A stretch of DNA of 46,527 bases from Lachnospiraceae bacterium (lineage in GTDB: Bacteria; Bacillota; Clostridia; Lachnospirales; Lachnospiraceae), in assembly GCA_900770345.1 (NCBI GenBank), contig CAAGKF010000053.1, forward strand, positions 1 to 46,527, given 5' to 3'. The notes under the pieces were generated by a model. That model did not search any database and was not told the DNA's origin. It worked only from the letters and a program-made list of their open reading frames with translations. This document shows, in pieces, positions 7,420 through 15,026 of the stretch. The first letter of the stretch is position 1; the number at the start of each line of letters is the position of its first letter. A program made the position numbers and the translations under genes.

Positions 7420-10347
7420 ATGCGAAACAGATCTGCGCTATTGCGCCGAATCCTTTTGGCAGGGATCCTTCTTTGTCTGATCCTCGCAGGCTTTTGCGTT
7501 TATCTCCGCACGACCCGCAATATGACGGTGGAACGCAATGCCAATTATGTTGCGGATGCCGCTACCCAGACGGCCAAACGCATCGACGATCTTCTGGTGG
7601 GGGCCGAGAACAGCATCAGCGCCATTGCTCATATGTATGAACATAGCTTAGATCCGCTGTGCGTGGATGTCAAAACTCTGGAAGATCTGGCGGAGTCCAC
7701 GGTCTTTGACTACATCGGCTATGTAAATGCAGACGGAATTCTTACAGACAGCAGCGGCCGACAGGCTGATGCGGCTGACCGGTATTATGTTCAGGACGGA
7801 CTGAACGGCAACAGCGGCCTGGACATGATCTTCAACGGGCGGATCAGCGGTGAGAATCTGGTGATCTTCTACGCCCCGCTGTGGCAAAACGAAAAAGTGG
7901 TGGGTGTCCTCACCGGGCGCTACCGTCAGCAGCAGATGCGGGAGATCATCACCTCCTCATATTTTGGTAAGCCTGCAAATACCTACCTTTGCCTGCAGGA
8001 CGGAACCGTGATCGCATGTTCCAAAGAAGAAATGCCGGAAAACATTCTGGACACTCTGCGTCGAAACAATGGCGCGGATCGGGAGGCCGTGGATATTCTG
8101 ACCAATGCGCTGTCCACCGGCAGCTCCACCAGCTTTACCTATACCAATTCCTATGGTTCCAGCGCAGCCTATGTGACCAAGCTCCCGCACAGCAACTGGA
8201 TGCTGCTCCAAGTCTTTCCCGTGCAGGTCACCAACGAGATGCTGAATGAGTCCAACACGGCTGCAACCTATCTGCTGCTGTGGCTGGTGATCCTGTCGGC
8301 ACTTTACGTTCTTCTGCTGCTCCTGAAGAGCCACAAAGAGAAGATGAATCTGACCTCAGAAAAACAGCAGATGCGGGAGATCGTGGACAGCACCTCCCAA
8401 CTGTTCAGTCGGTTCATCCTGGCTGATCTGGAACACGATACCTATACGATCCTGACAAACGATGACCTGACCGATGAGGGCCAGCTGCCGCCTCAGGGCA
8501 CTTTCAGCGAACTGCGTGATTACTGGCTCGACCGGATTCTGGATGAAGATGCGGACGGAAGTCTCAAAGAGCAGCTCAGCGTCCGGTCTATTCAGGAGCG
8601 TCTGACGGAGGATGTCCCCTATTTCCAATATGAGAACCGCATTGCGGGCGACGGAATCCAATGGTGGCAGATCTCCGTCCTGTGCATGAAGCGGGAGGGC
8701 GGAGTGGCGACTTCCGTCCTGCTGGCGGCCCAGGATGTGACTGAGCTGAAAGAAACGGAGCAGCGGAGCCGCGAGGCTCTGGAGGACGCCTATCAGTCAG
8801 CCAAGGCGGCCAACGAGGCGAAGCGCACGTTCCTGTTCGACATGAGCCACGATATGCGCACGCCCATGAATGCCATCATCGGCCTTTCCGGCTTGCTGGA
8901 CCGGGATGCTGACGACCCGGAGCGAGTACGCTCCTACAGTCGGAATATCAATGCCTCCGGGCATCACCTGCTGACGCTGATCAACGAAGTGCTGGATATG
9001 TCCAAGATCGACAGCGGAAAGGCTTCACTCAACCTATCTCCATTTTCCCTTTCGGAGCTGCTTGAGGATCTGACTTCCGTATATCAGCCGCAAGCCCTGG
9101 AGAAAGCGCAGATGCTGGACGTCAATACCTTTGGCATCCCGCAGGAGCGTCTGATCGGCGACAAGCTGCGCCTCAGCGTGATGCTGGGCAATCTGCTGTC
9201 CAATGCGATCAAATACACGCCCGAGGGCGGACATGTGGCGTTGATCGTCCACGGGCTCGTCCAGACGACACCGGGCTACGCCCATCTGCTTTTCGAGATC
9301 ACGGACAACGGCATCGGCATGAGCCAGGAATTCGTTCAGCATATCTTCGATCCCTTTACCCGCGAAAACAACAGTACCGTAAGCGGTATTCAGGGAGCGG
9401 GCCTGGGCATGACCATCACCAAAAGCCTGACAGACCTGATGGGTGGCACCATCTCCGTGGAAAGCGCCCGTGGCCAGGGCAGTACCTTTAAGGTGGAATT
9501 GGAATTGCGGCCGGTCCAGGGAGACGATATTCCAGAATTCTGGAAGGAACAGGGCATTTTAAAAGTGCTTATCCTGGGGCCGGACAGGAAAATCTGTGAA
9601 TCGATTCAAAGTCTGATGGCAGGTACAGGCGTGGAGCTGCAATATACCACAGATGGCCATACAGCCATGGACTTGGTTGACAGTGACGCATTTGACCTGA
9701 TCCTGCTGAACCGGACGCTGCCTGGCATGGATGTGCTAGAGGCCATCCGTAGCATCCGTGTCAAGTCCGGAAATCTTCCAATACTCCTCCTGATCGACAG
9801 CAACTGGATCACAGTGGAGGAAGATGCCCGGCGTGCCGGTGCCAGCGGCTTCCTGCCAGCGCCTTTCGCCATGTCTACCTTGCAGAAGGCAATTACAGAA
9901 TGCCGCAGCCAGCCAAAGGCCCAAGCAGCTGATGATAAAGAGCCTACTTTGGAAGGTCTTCGGCTGTTGGTGGCAGAGGACAATGACATCAACGCCGAAA
10001 TACTGATGGAATTGTTGGATATGGAAGGCATTGTATGTGAGCGAGCGATCAATGGCCGTGAGGCGGTATCCATGTTTCAGAGCAAACCGATTGGCTATTA
10101 CGATGGCGTTCTTATGGATATCCAGATGCCGGAGATGAACGGCTATGAGGCCACCCGGGCAATTCGGTCAACGGATCGCTCCGATGCGGCGAATATCCCA
10201 ATCGTGGCCATGACTGCTAACGCCTTTGCGGAGGATGTTCAGAGGTCTCTGGAGGCTGGCATGAATGCTCATATACCAAAGCCTGTCGAATTGGACGTTG
10301 TAAAAGGAACGTTGCTTAAGCTGATCGGTCAGCGCAGAAGCAAATAA
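7420..10347 (+). CDS. Hybrid sensor histidine kinase with dCache-like sensor, PAS-like domain and two receivers (first one degenerate)
   Basis: 975 residues from the ATG at 7420, which has GAAGGGAG seven bases upstream; the frame is open further up but without a site. Layout: transmembrane helix about 8-28; extracellular dCache-like domain about 35-280; second helix about 286-306; PAS-like segment about 320-445 ending in the typical VTELKETEQ; DHp with His near 477 (DMSHDMRTPMNAIIGL); ATPase with NAIKYT, DNGIGM and GAGLGM. REC1 (about 710-825) is a pseudo-receiver: the acid pair is lost (LILGPD), the phospho-acceptor is Asn near 764 (ILLNRTLPG) and the conserved Lys is Ala (LPAPF). REC2 (about 850-970) is complete, with Asp near 900 (LMDIQMP) and PKP. 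Phosphate should therefore flow to REC2 only, with REC1 perhaps structural. No Hpt follows. A strong terminator comes directly after the stop. Confidence 0.92.
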   Translation: MRNRSALLRRILLAGILLCLILAGFCVYLRTTRNMTVERNANYVADAATQTAKRIDDLLVGAENSISAIAHMYEHSLDPLCVDVKTLEDLAESTVFDYIGYVNADGILTDSSGRQADAADRYYVQDGLNGNSGLDMIFNGRISGENLVIFYAPLWQNEKVVGVLTGRYRQQQMREIITSSYFGKPANTYLCLQDGTVIACSKEEMPENILDTLRRNNGADREAVDILTNALSTGSSTSFTYTNSYGSSAAYVTKLPHSNWMLLQVFPVQVTNEMLNESNTAATYLLLWLVILSALYVLLLLLKSHKEKMNLTSEKQQMREIVDSTSQLFSRFILADLEHDTYTILTNDDLTDEGQLPPQGTFSELRDYWLDRILDEDADGSLKEQLSVRSIQERLTEDVPYFQYENRIAGDGIQWWQISVLCMKREGGVATSVLLAAQDVTELKETEQRSREALEDAYQSAKAANEAKRTFLFDMSHDMRTPMNAIIGLSGLLDRDADDPERVRSYSRNINASGHHLLTLINEVLDMSKIDSGKASLNLSPFSLSELLEDLTSVYQPQALEKAQMLDVNTFGIPQERLIGDKLRLSVMLGNLLSNAIKYTPEGGHVALIVHGLVQTTPGYAHLLFEITDNGIGMSQEFVQHIFDPFTRENNSTVSGIQGAGLGMTITKSLTDLMGGTISVESARGQGSTFKVELELRPVQGDDIPEFWKEQGILKVLILGPDRKICESIQSLMAGTGVELQYTTDGHTAMDLVDSDAFDLILLNRTLPGMDVLEAIRSIRVKSGNLPILLLIDSNWITVEEDARRAGASGFLPAPFAMSTLQKAITECRSQPKAQAADDKEPTLEGLRLLVAEDNDINAEILMELLDMEGIVCERAINGREAVSMFQSKPIGYYDGVLMDIQMPEMNGYEATRAIRSTDRSDAANIPIVAMTANAFAEDVQRSLEAGMNAHIPKPVELDVVKGTLLKLIGQRRSK

Positions 10348-10391
10348 AGAATAAGAAGGCTTTTCAATTTGAAAGGCCTTCTTATTCTTTT
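10346..10391 (+). terminator. Rho-independent terminator of the dCache kinase
   Basis: A stem of about 19 pairs, AAAGAATAAGAAGGC with its complement GCCTTCTTATTCTTT, around a short AT-rich loop. It begins at the kinase stop codon. The A-rich left arm makes it potentially active in both directions. Confidence 0.85.
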
Positions 10392-10431
10392 CGCAATTTA
10401 GGGATAAACGAGATAATATTCAAGTAGAGAA

Positions 10432-10482
10432 AAGCCCCCATTTCATTCAGTCTCAGGTTTGTGGCTGAATGAAATGAGGGCT
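10432..10482 (-). terminator. Second long hairpin, probably terminating minus-strand transcription
   Basis: Arms AAGCCCCCATTTCATTCAG (10432-10450) and CTGAATGAAATGAGGGCTT (10464-10482) pair with one mismatch over 19 bases. Read on the minus strand the stem is followed by CTTTTC, which suits termination after the histidine kinase remnant at 10523. Confidence 0.6.
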
Positions 10483-10522
10483 TATCAATTATGTGTTTCG
10501 AGACCGGTAGAACAAGCTGGAT

Positions 10523-10690
10523 TCATAAAACGAGTTGTTCTTCAAAGGTTGTGCCATTTTCTCTGTCGCTGACTACGAAAATGTGACCGCTCAAGCGTTT
10601 CACTATCTGCTTCGTAATGGACAGTCCCAGCCCATGGCCGCCCGTTTCTCCCTGGCAGCTTTTCTTTCCAAAACCTCCAACACAAAGCGT
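10523..10690 (-). pseudogene. C-terminal remnant of a sensor histidine kinase
   Basis: The minus frame ending at 10523 contains GETGGHGLGLSITKQIV, the G2 box of a histidine kinase ATPase domain, followed by SGHI and DRENGTTFEEQLVL, the normal last strand of such kinases. Only about 55 recognisable residues remain. The open frame extends to 10837, but that part is basic, matches nothing and contains a stem-loop. The N, G1 and F boxes, the DHp and any membrane part are gone, so this is a dead gene end. Its cognate response regulator is not in the window. Confidence 0.7.
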
Positions 10691-10707
10691 TCTCTCTCCC
10701 TTACATA

Positions 10708-10743
10708 GCAACGCGACTACCAGCTTTTTGGTAGTCGCGTTGC
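10708..10743. repeat. Perfect 15-bp inverted repeat beside the kinase remnant
   Basis: GCAACGCGACTACCA (10708-10722) and TGGTAGTCGCGTTGC (10729-10743) are exact complements around a six-base loop. There is no adjacent T run, so it is not a clear terminator. It sits where recognisable kinase sequence ends, so it may mark an insertion or deletion point. Confidence 0.7.
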
Positions 10744-10823
10744 ATACTCTTGAACGTTTTTTTATGATGTCCTTGTGCGTGGTTGCTATTCCTGCATCCC
10801 CTTTTCTTTCTCCCGTCTCCTGT

Positions 10824-11156
10824 TCAGATCTTCTCATAGTGCTCTACATTGATCACAAATATGGTCGCTCCTCCCACCTCAACTGTCATCGGCATCGTCG
10901 CGTAATTCACCATAGTGGTGCCGGAAATATAGGGCATATTGACTGTAAGCTTCTGATGCTGCCCGCATTCCTGTTTGATCAGAGAGATCACCTCATCTAC
11001 CTTTTCATCTTCCGCACCGATCATCAAAGTGGTATTGCCCTTCTTCAGGAAACCGCCGGTAGTTGATAACCTGGTTACGCTGTAATGGTGCTGGGTCAAC
11101 TGACTTACTACATCATCTACATTATCATTGCGGATAATTGCGTATACTAATTTCAT
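10824..11156 (-). CDS. darA: Cyclic-di-AMP receptor, PII-like (DarA/PstA family)
   Basis: 110 residues, the family's usual length. DarA/PstA proteins form PII-like trimers that bind c-di-AMP in the cytoplasm; their partners are mostly unknown. Visible signatures are the start MKLVYAIIRNDN, the STTGGFLKKGNTTLMIG block and EDEKVDEV, all typical of the family, and a C-terminal strand TIFVINVEHYEKI. The ATG at 11156 is preceded by GGAGGTTCAGCTT, a strong site. It appears to be transcribed alone from a promoter at 11190-11218. It is the c-di-AMP counterpart to the c-di-GMP enzyme earlier in the window; no cyclase for either is present. Confidence 0.93.
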   Translation of the reverse strand: MKLVYAIIRNDNVDDVVSQLTQHHYSVTRLSTTGGFLKKGNTTLMIGAEDEKVDEVISLIKQECGQHQKLTVNMPYISGTTMVNYATMPMTVEVGGATIFVINVEHYEKI

Positions 11157-11189
11157 AAGCTGAACCTCCTTTTACAATTTAATGGAACC

Positions 11190-11218
11190 AGTATACCACA
11201 TTTTCCTGAAAACGGTAA
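11190..11218 (-). promoter_or_regulatory. Predicted darA promoter
   Basis: On the minus strand: -35-like TTACCG (11213-11218), a 17-bp spacer and -10 TATACT (11190-11195), 34 bases upstream of the start codon. The -35 is weak. Confidence 0.5.
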
Positions 11219-11249
11219 ATTTTTTTGAGAATTTTACAAAATTCTAAAA

Positions 11250-12746
11250 TCAGGAATTGGCAGACGGCTTTATTCCCAGAGTGATCTCTACTTCACGCTC
11301 CACATAATCGCCATTTACCAGCGACTGTACCGTCAGCACTACCGTTGAACCTCCTTCATAATACGTAAGCATCTGTTTCAGTTCCTCCATATTGGAGATA
11401 GACTGTCCGTCAAATTTTGTGATGATATCCTTTTCTTTCAGATCAGAAGCTGCTGCCGCACCGCCTTCCACAATCTTATAAACATAAACTCCGATAGGCA
11501 TTCCGAATTCCTTCGATGCGGAAGAATCGATATTGGTTCCCTGGATCCCCAGATAACCCTGCGCCTCTTCTGACACGGCAATACGCGTTTTCTTTGTCAT
11601 CAGTGTATTTAAGATATCCTGTGCTTTGGAAATCGGGATAGCAAATCCCATGCCTTCCACTTCCGTAGAGGCAGTCTTGGCTGCATTGATGCCGATCAGA
11701 TTACCGTTGATATCCAGCAGAGCGCCGCCGCTGTTTCCGGGATTGATTGCAGCATCTGTCTGGATAAAGGTACGGGTGATTCCATTCTCATCCTGGATCT
11801 CCCTGTTCAGCGCGCTGATGTATCCTACGGTTACAGACTGTCCGTATCCCAGTGCGTTTCCGATGGCAATTACCTGCTGTCCTACTTTAACCTCATCTGA
11901 GTTTCCTACAGACGCCACTTTGATCCTGCTCATGGTATCAGACGGGATATCCGAAAGCTGTACAGCGATAATTGCCAGATCCGTTGCGGAATCCGTACCC
12001 TTAACAGCTGCGCCGACACTGCTGTCATCCACAAATGTCACCTTCAGATCCTGCGCTCCGTCTACCACATGATTATTGGTGGCAATCAGAAGTTCTGTAT
12101 CACTCTGACTTATAATGATCCCGGAGCCGCTGCTCTGTGCCGTATAACTCTGAGATCTGCCGAAGATATCTGTCTGCTCCACAGTCATGGTATCATTAAT
12201 TGCAACAATCGATGGCATTGCGGCTTCAGCGATTGCAGATACATCCATTACCGCAGAGACTGTTCTGCTCCCGCTCTCTGTCCCACTGCCCGATACAGCT
12301 GCCTGGACCGGCTGCTGTGTCTGAACCTGAGGCGCTGTCTCAGCGGATGTCTGAACACCGGTTCCGTAAAGACCGGTGATCCTTGATCCAAGATAATTAA
12401 CACCTGTCATAACACCTCCGGATACGGTGCCGAAAAGCACAGCGGCTGCCGTAATTCCCGCAGCCTTTCTCACCCAGAAATTCTTCTGTCCTCTGCTGCT
12501 ATTTCCTGAGCCGGCTCTCTGATTCATCTGAGGTGCAGATCCGTTCACCCTGCCGTTCCCATTGGCGCTGCGCCACCCATAAGAGTTCTGCGCATCCGAA
12601 AACCTGGTATCTGAAAACTGTGAATCTGCTCTCTTGCCGTCAAGGCTCTCCTGCTGTCCGGCTGAATTCCAGCTGCTGTCCTCCATCTGTTCCTGTCCGT
12701 TTTCACTCTTATAATTAAACCCATTGTTTTCTCTATTTTCACACAT
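11250..12746 (-). CDS. Membrane-anchored HtrA/DegP-type serine protease with PDZ domain
   Basis: 498 residues. An unusually long cytoplasmic N terminus of about 90 residues (rich in Asn, Gln, Ser and Gly) precedes one transmembrane helix (about 92-115). A low-complexity linker and a trypsin-like domain follow outside the membrane, with the triad His near 226 (NNHVVDG), Asp near 256 (ATDLAII) and Ser near 339 (NPGNSGGALLD). A PDZ domain occupies about 395-490 (LGIQG, GIYVYK-like strand, GGAAAASDLKEKDII). Family role: degradation or chaperoning of misfolded exported proteins. The ATG at 12746 has GGAG eight bases upstream, better than the in-frame TTG at 12752. It is divergent from tmcAL. Close to B. 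subtilis HtrA/YvtA/YyxA, but I cannot say which paralogue. Confidence 0.92.
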   Translation of the reverse strand: MCENRENNGFNYKSENGQEQMEDSSWNSAGQQESLDGKRADSQFSDTRFSDAQNSYGWRSANGNGRVNGSAPQMNQRAGSGNSSRGQKNFWVRKAAGITAAAVLFGTVSGGVMTGVNYLGSRITGLYGTGVQTSAETAPQVQTQQPVQAAVSGSGTESGSRTVSAVMDVSAIAEAAMPSIVAINDTMTVEQTDIFGRSQSYTAQSSGSGIIISQSDTELLIATNNHVVDGAQDLKVTFVDDSSVGAAVKGTDSATDLAIIAVQLSDIPSDTMSRIKVASVGNSDEVKVGQQVIAIGNALGYGQSVTVGYISALNREIQDENGITRTFIQTDAAINPGNSGGALLDINGNLIGINAAKTASTEVEGMGFAIPISKAQDILNTLMTKKTRIAVSEEAQGYLGIQGTNIDSSASKEFGMPIGVYVYKIVEGGAAAASDLKEKDIITKFDGQSISNMEELKQMLTYYEGGSTVVLTVQSLVNGDYVEREVEITLGIKPSANS

Positions 12747-12887
12747 AATCAAAGCTCCTTTCTATCGCGAACACTTTCATAATGAATGTTTCTCTTTTCC
12801 TTTTGACAATTCATACTATACAGGAGAATTATGGCGGATTTGTGATACGACTGTGTAGAAATTGTGTTCATTTCCTGAATGAACCTA

Positions 12888-12916
12888 TGGACGCGGAAGA
12901 TAATTACAGATATAAT
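12888..12916 (+). promoter_or_regulatory. Predicted tmcAL promoter
   Basis: -35-like TGGACG (12888-12893), a 17-bp spacer and perfect -10 TATAAT (12911-12916), 56 bases before the tmcAL start. The rest of the interval 12747-12971 shows no gene. Confidence 0.5.
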
Positions 12917-12971
12917 ACCCTCAGTGAAAATCACAGGAAAATCAAATGTTGAGATTTCAAGGAGAAAAACC

Positions 12972-14234
12972 ATGAAGATCGTAGGAATCATCGCGGAATA
13001 CAACCCTTTTCACAGCGGCCACAGCTACCATATCCGGCAGGCCCGTATGAAAACGGGAGCACAGTACTGCATCGCTGTTATGAGCGGAGACTTTGTTCAG
13101 AGGGGAGAACCTGCTGTTTTCAGCAAATATCTGCGTACCCGCATGGCGCTGACATGCGGGGCTGATCTTGTTATTGAACTGCCCTCTATATTTGCAGTCA
13201 GCAGCGCAGAGGATTTTGCGTCCTGCGGCGTCGCCCTCTTAAACAGCCTGGGCATCGTTGATTATCTCTGTTTCGGAAGCGAAGAAGGAGAGATTGCACC
13301 GATCAGAGCCCTTGCTTCCCTTCTTGCATCAGAAAGCAGTGACTTCTCTGACCGGTTGAAAGAAGGACTGCGCACCGGCTTAAGCTGGCCTCAGGCCAGA
13401 AATAAAGCTCTTCTTGATCTTGCCTGCTGCGATCCGGATTTTCCGGCCAAATCCGATGCCTTAAACCGGCTTTTAGGATCCCCCAACAGCCTCCTGGGAA
13501 TCGAATACTGTAAAGCCCTGATACGCAGCCGCAGCTCTCTCATTCCTGTTACAGTCAGCCGCCGCGGGCAGGGCTATCATGATGAAACACTGGAGGGCGG
13601 ACAGGCTTCTGCTTCTGCCATACGCCGGCTACTGACAGAAAACAGCAGTCTTCCTCATAACGACGCCAGACTCCTGTCCCACATTCCGCCGGAGCTTCTT
13701 CCTTTATACTGTCAGGAAAAAGCACTGACAGCCGATGATTTTTCTCTGGTTTTAAATTCCGTTCTTCTGACCATATTTCGCGAGGAAAGGATTCTGACCG
13801 AATACGCCGATGTGTCGGAGGAGCTGGCCAACCGTCTGAAAAACTGCCTTCTCCAGTATGACAGCTGGCAGGGGCGGATTGCCCAGCTTAAGACAAAACA
13901 ATATACCTACACCCGCATCAGCCGCTGCCTGCTTCATCTTCTGTTGGGAATTACCCATGATCAGATCAGCAGAGCCAAAGACATCGGTTACGCTCCCTAT
14001 GCCCGGATCTTGGGATTCAAAAAAGAAGCTGTACCGCTGCTTTCGCAGCTGAAGCACAGCTCCTCTATTCCTCTTATAACAAAAACAGCCACTGCGGACC
14101 GCCTTCTTACAGGCACTGCTCTGGATATGTTCCGACAGGACCTCTATGCTTCCCACATGCGGCAGGCAGCAATGCTCCGGCACAACGGAGAATATATAAA
14201 AAATGAATTTAACCAGCCTCTCTGTATTCTGTGA
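12972..14234 (+). CDS. tmcAL: tRNA(Met) cytidine acetate ligase
   Basis: 420 residues, the family's usual length. TmcAL (YlbM) makes N4-acetylcytidine at the wobble base of elongator tRNA-Met from acetate and ATP. The N terminus carries the nucleotidyltransferase signature VGIIAEYNPFHSGH (HxGH at residues 14-17), then SGDFVQRGEPA and SPNSLLGIEY, all hallmarks of the family. The ATG at 12972 follows AAGGAGAAAAACC; a longer open frame to 12879 lacks a site. It appears single-gene, ending in a hairpin. Confidence 0.93.
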   Translation: MKIVGIIAEYNPFHSGHSYHIRQARMKTGAQYCIAVMSGDFVQRGEPAVFSKYLRTRMALTCGADLVIELPSIFAVSSAEDFASCGVALLNSLGIVDYLCFGSEEGEIAPIRALASLLASESSDFSDRLKEGLRTGLSWPQARNKALLDLACCDPDFPAKSDALNRLLGSPNSLLGIEYCKALIRSRSSLIPVTVSRRGQGYHDETLEGGQASASAIRRLLTENSSLPHNDARLLSHIPPELLPLYCQEKALTADDFSLVLNSVLLTIFREERILTEYADVSEELANRLKNCLLQYDSWQGRIAQLKTKQYTYTRISRCLLHLLLGITHDQISRAKDIGYAPYARILGFKKEAVPLLSQLKHSSSIPLITKTATADRLLTGTALDMFRQDLYASHMRQAAMLRHNGEYIKNEFNQPLCIL

Positions 14235-14237
14235 CCA

Positions 14238-14271
14238 GTTCAGACGGCACATGTTTTCGCACCGTCTGAAC
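14238..14271 (+). terminator. Hairpin after tmcAL
   Basis: GTTCAGACGG and CCGTCTGAAC pair over 10 bases around a 14-base loop, four bases after the tmcAL stop. There is no strong T run, so it may be a weak terminator. Confidence 0.5.
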
Positions 14272-14290
14272 AGCAACATGTTTCGCGTTT

Positions 14291-14345
14291 ATTGTTAACT
14301 TGTATTTATTTATTGGTTGACAATTCATCGACAACATGATAACAT
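14291..14345 (+). promoter_or_regulatory. BirA-like biotin operator overlapping the bioY promoter
   Basis: ATTGTTAACT (14291-14300) and GGTTGACAAT (14315-14324) form an interrupted palindrome with a 14-base AT-rich spacer, the layout of Firmicute BirA operators (TTGTTAAC with GTTAACAA type halves). The right half contains a perfect -35 TTGACA (14317-14322); 17 bases later is -10 TAACAT (14340-14345). BirA with biotinyl-AMP would occlude the -35, giving biotin-repressed bioY. Confidence 0.82.
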
Positions 14346-14386
14346 TTATCCAGTTAATATAAATAACACAGAAAAGAGGATATCAC

Positions 14387-14977
14387 ATGAAAACATCCGA
14401 TATTGCCAGTCACTCTTCCGCCGGACGCGCTTTTTCCCCGCGCAGTATTGTCCTGATTGGAATGTTCGCAGCAGTTCTTGCGGTTATTTCGCAGCTCTCC
14501 ATTCCCATGCCCACAGGCGTACCTATTACTATTCAGGTCTTCGGAATCGCTCTTGTAGGCACAATCCTTGGCTGGAAGCTTGGCTTCTGCACCACCATTG
14601 TCTACATTCTGCTGGGTGCTGTGGGACTTCCTGTATTTGCCGGCTTCAGGGGCGGCATCCAGGTACTGGTTGGAATGACCGGCGGGTATATTCTGTCCTG
14701 GCCTGTTATGGCCCTTCTTTCCGGCATCCGCCCCAAATTTTCAAACAGATCACTGAATCTGGCTATTATGATCCTGCTCTCCGTCATCGGTCTGATGATC
14801 GTTGAATTTGTGGGGGCGCTCCAATGGTCCCTTTTAAGCACGGAAAAGGGATTGGGAGCCATCATAGCATATTCCTTTGTAGCTTTTATTCCCAAAGATA
14901 TCATCATAACCGTAATTGCGGTTATTCTGGGCAATCAGATGAGAAAGCCGCTGATCAGAGGCGGATATCTTAACTGA
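14387..14977 (+). CDS. bioY: Biotin transporter BioY (ECF S component)
   Basis: 196 residues, nearly all membrane-embedded (about six helices). BioY binds biotin with high affinity and works with the shared ECF energising module, which is not in this window. Family features seen are the N-terminal helix LIGMFAAVLAVISQLSIPMP, GVPITIQVFG, the GAVGLPVFAGFRGG loop and the C-terminal PKDI helix. The ATG at 14387 follows AGAGGATATCAC. The BirA-like operator upstream supports a biotin role. No biotin synthesis genes are nearby, so the cell may rely on uptake (inference). Confidence 0.95.
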   Translation: MKTSDIASHSSAGRAFSPRSIVLIGMFAAVLAVISQLSIPMPTGVPITIQVFGIALVGTILGWKLGFCTTIVYILLGAVGLPVFAGFRGGIQVLVGMTGGYILSWPVMALLSGIRPKFSNRSLNLAIMILLSVIGLMIVEFVGALQWSLLSTEKGLGAIIAYSFVAFIPKDIIITVIAVILGNQMRKPLIRGGYLN

Positions 14978-15026
14978 AGCCTTTTATGAATTACTTTGAT
15001 TACTTTTGAAATGCCGCATTTGAATT

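Noticed and set aside
10523..10837. The full 104-residue frame as an intact small protein.
   Set aside because: Only the C-terminal half matches kinases; the N-terminal half crosses a stem-loop, overlaps darA and has no ribosome site.
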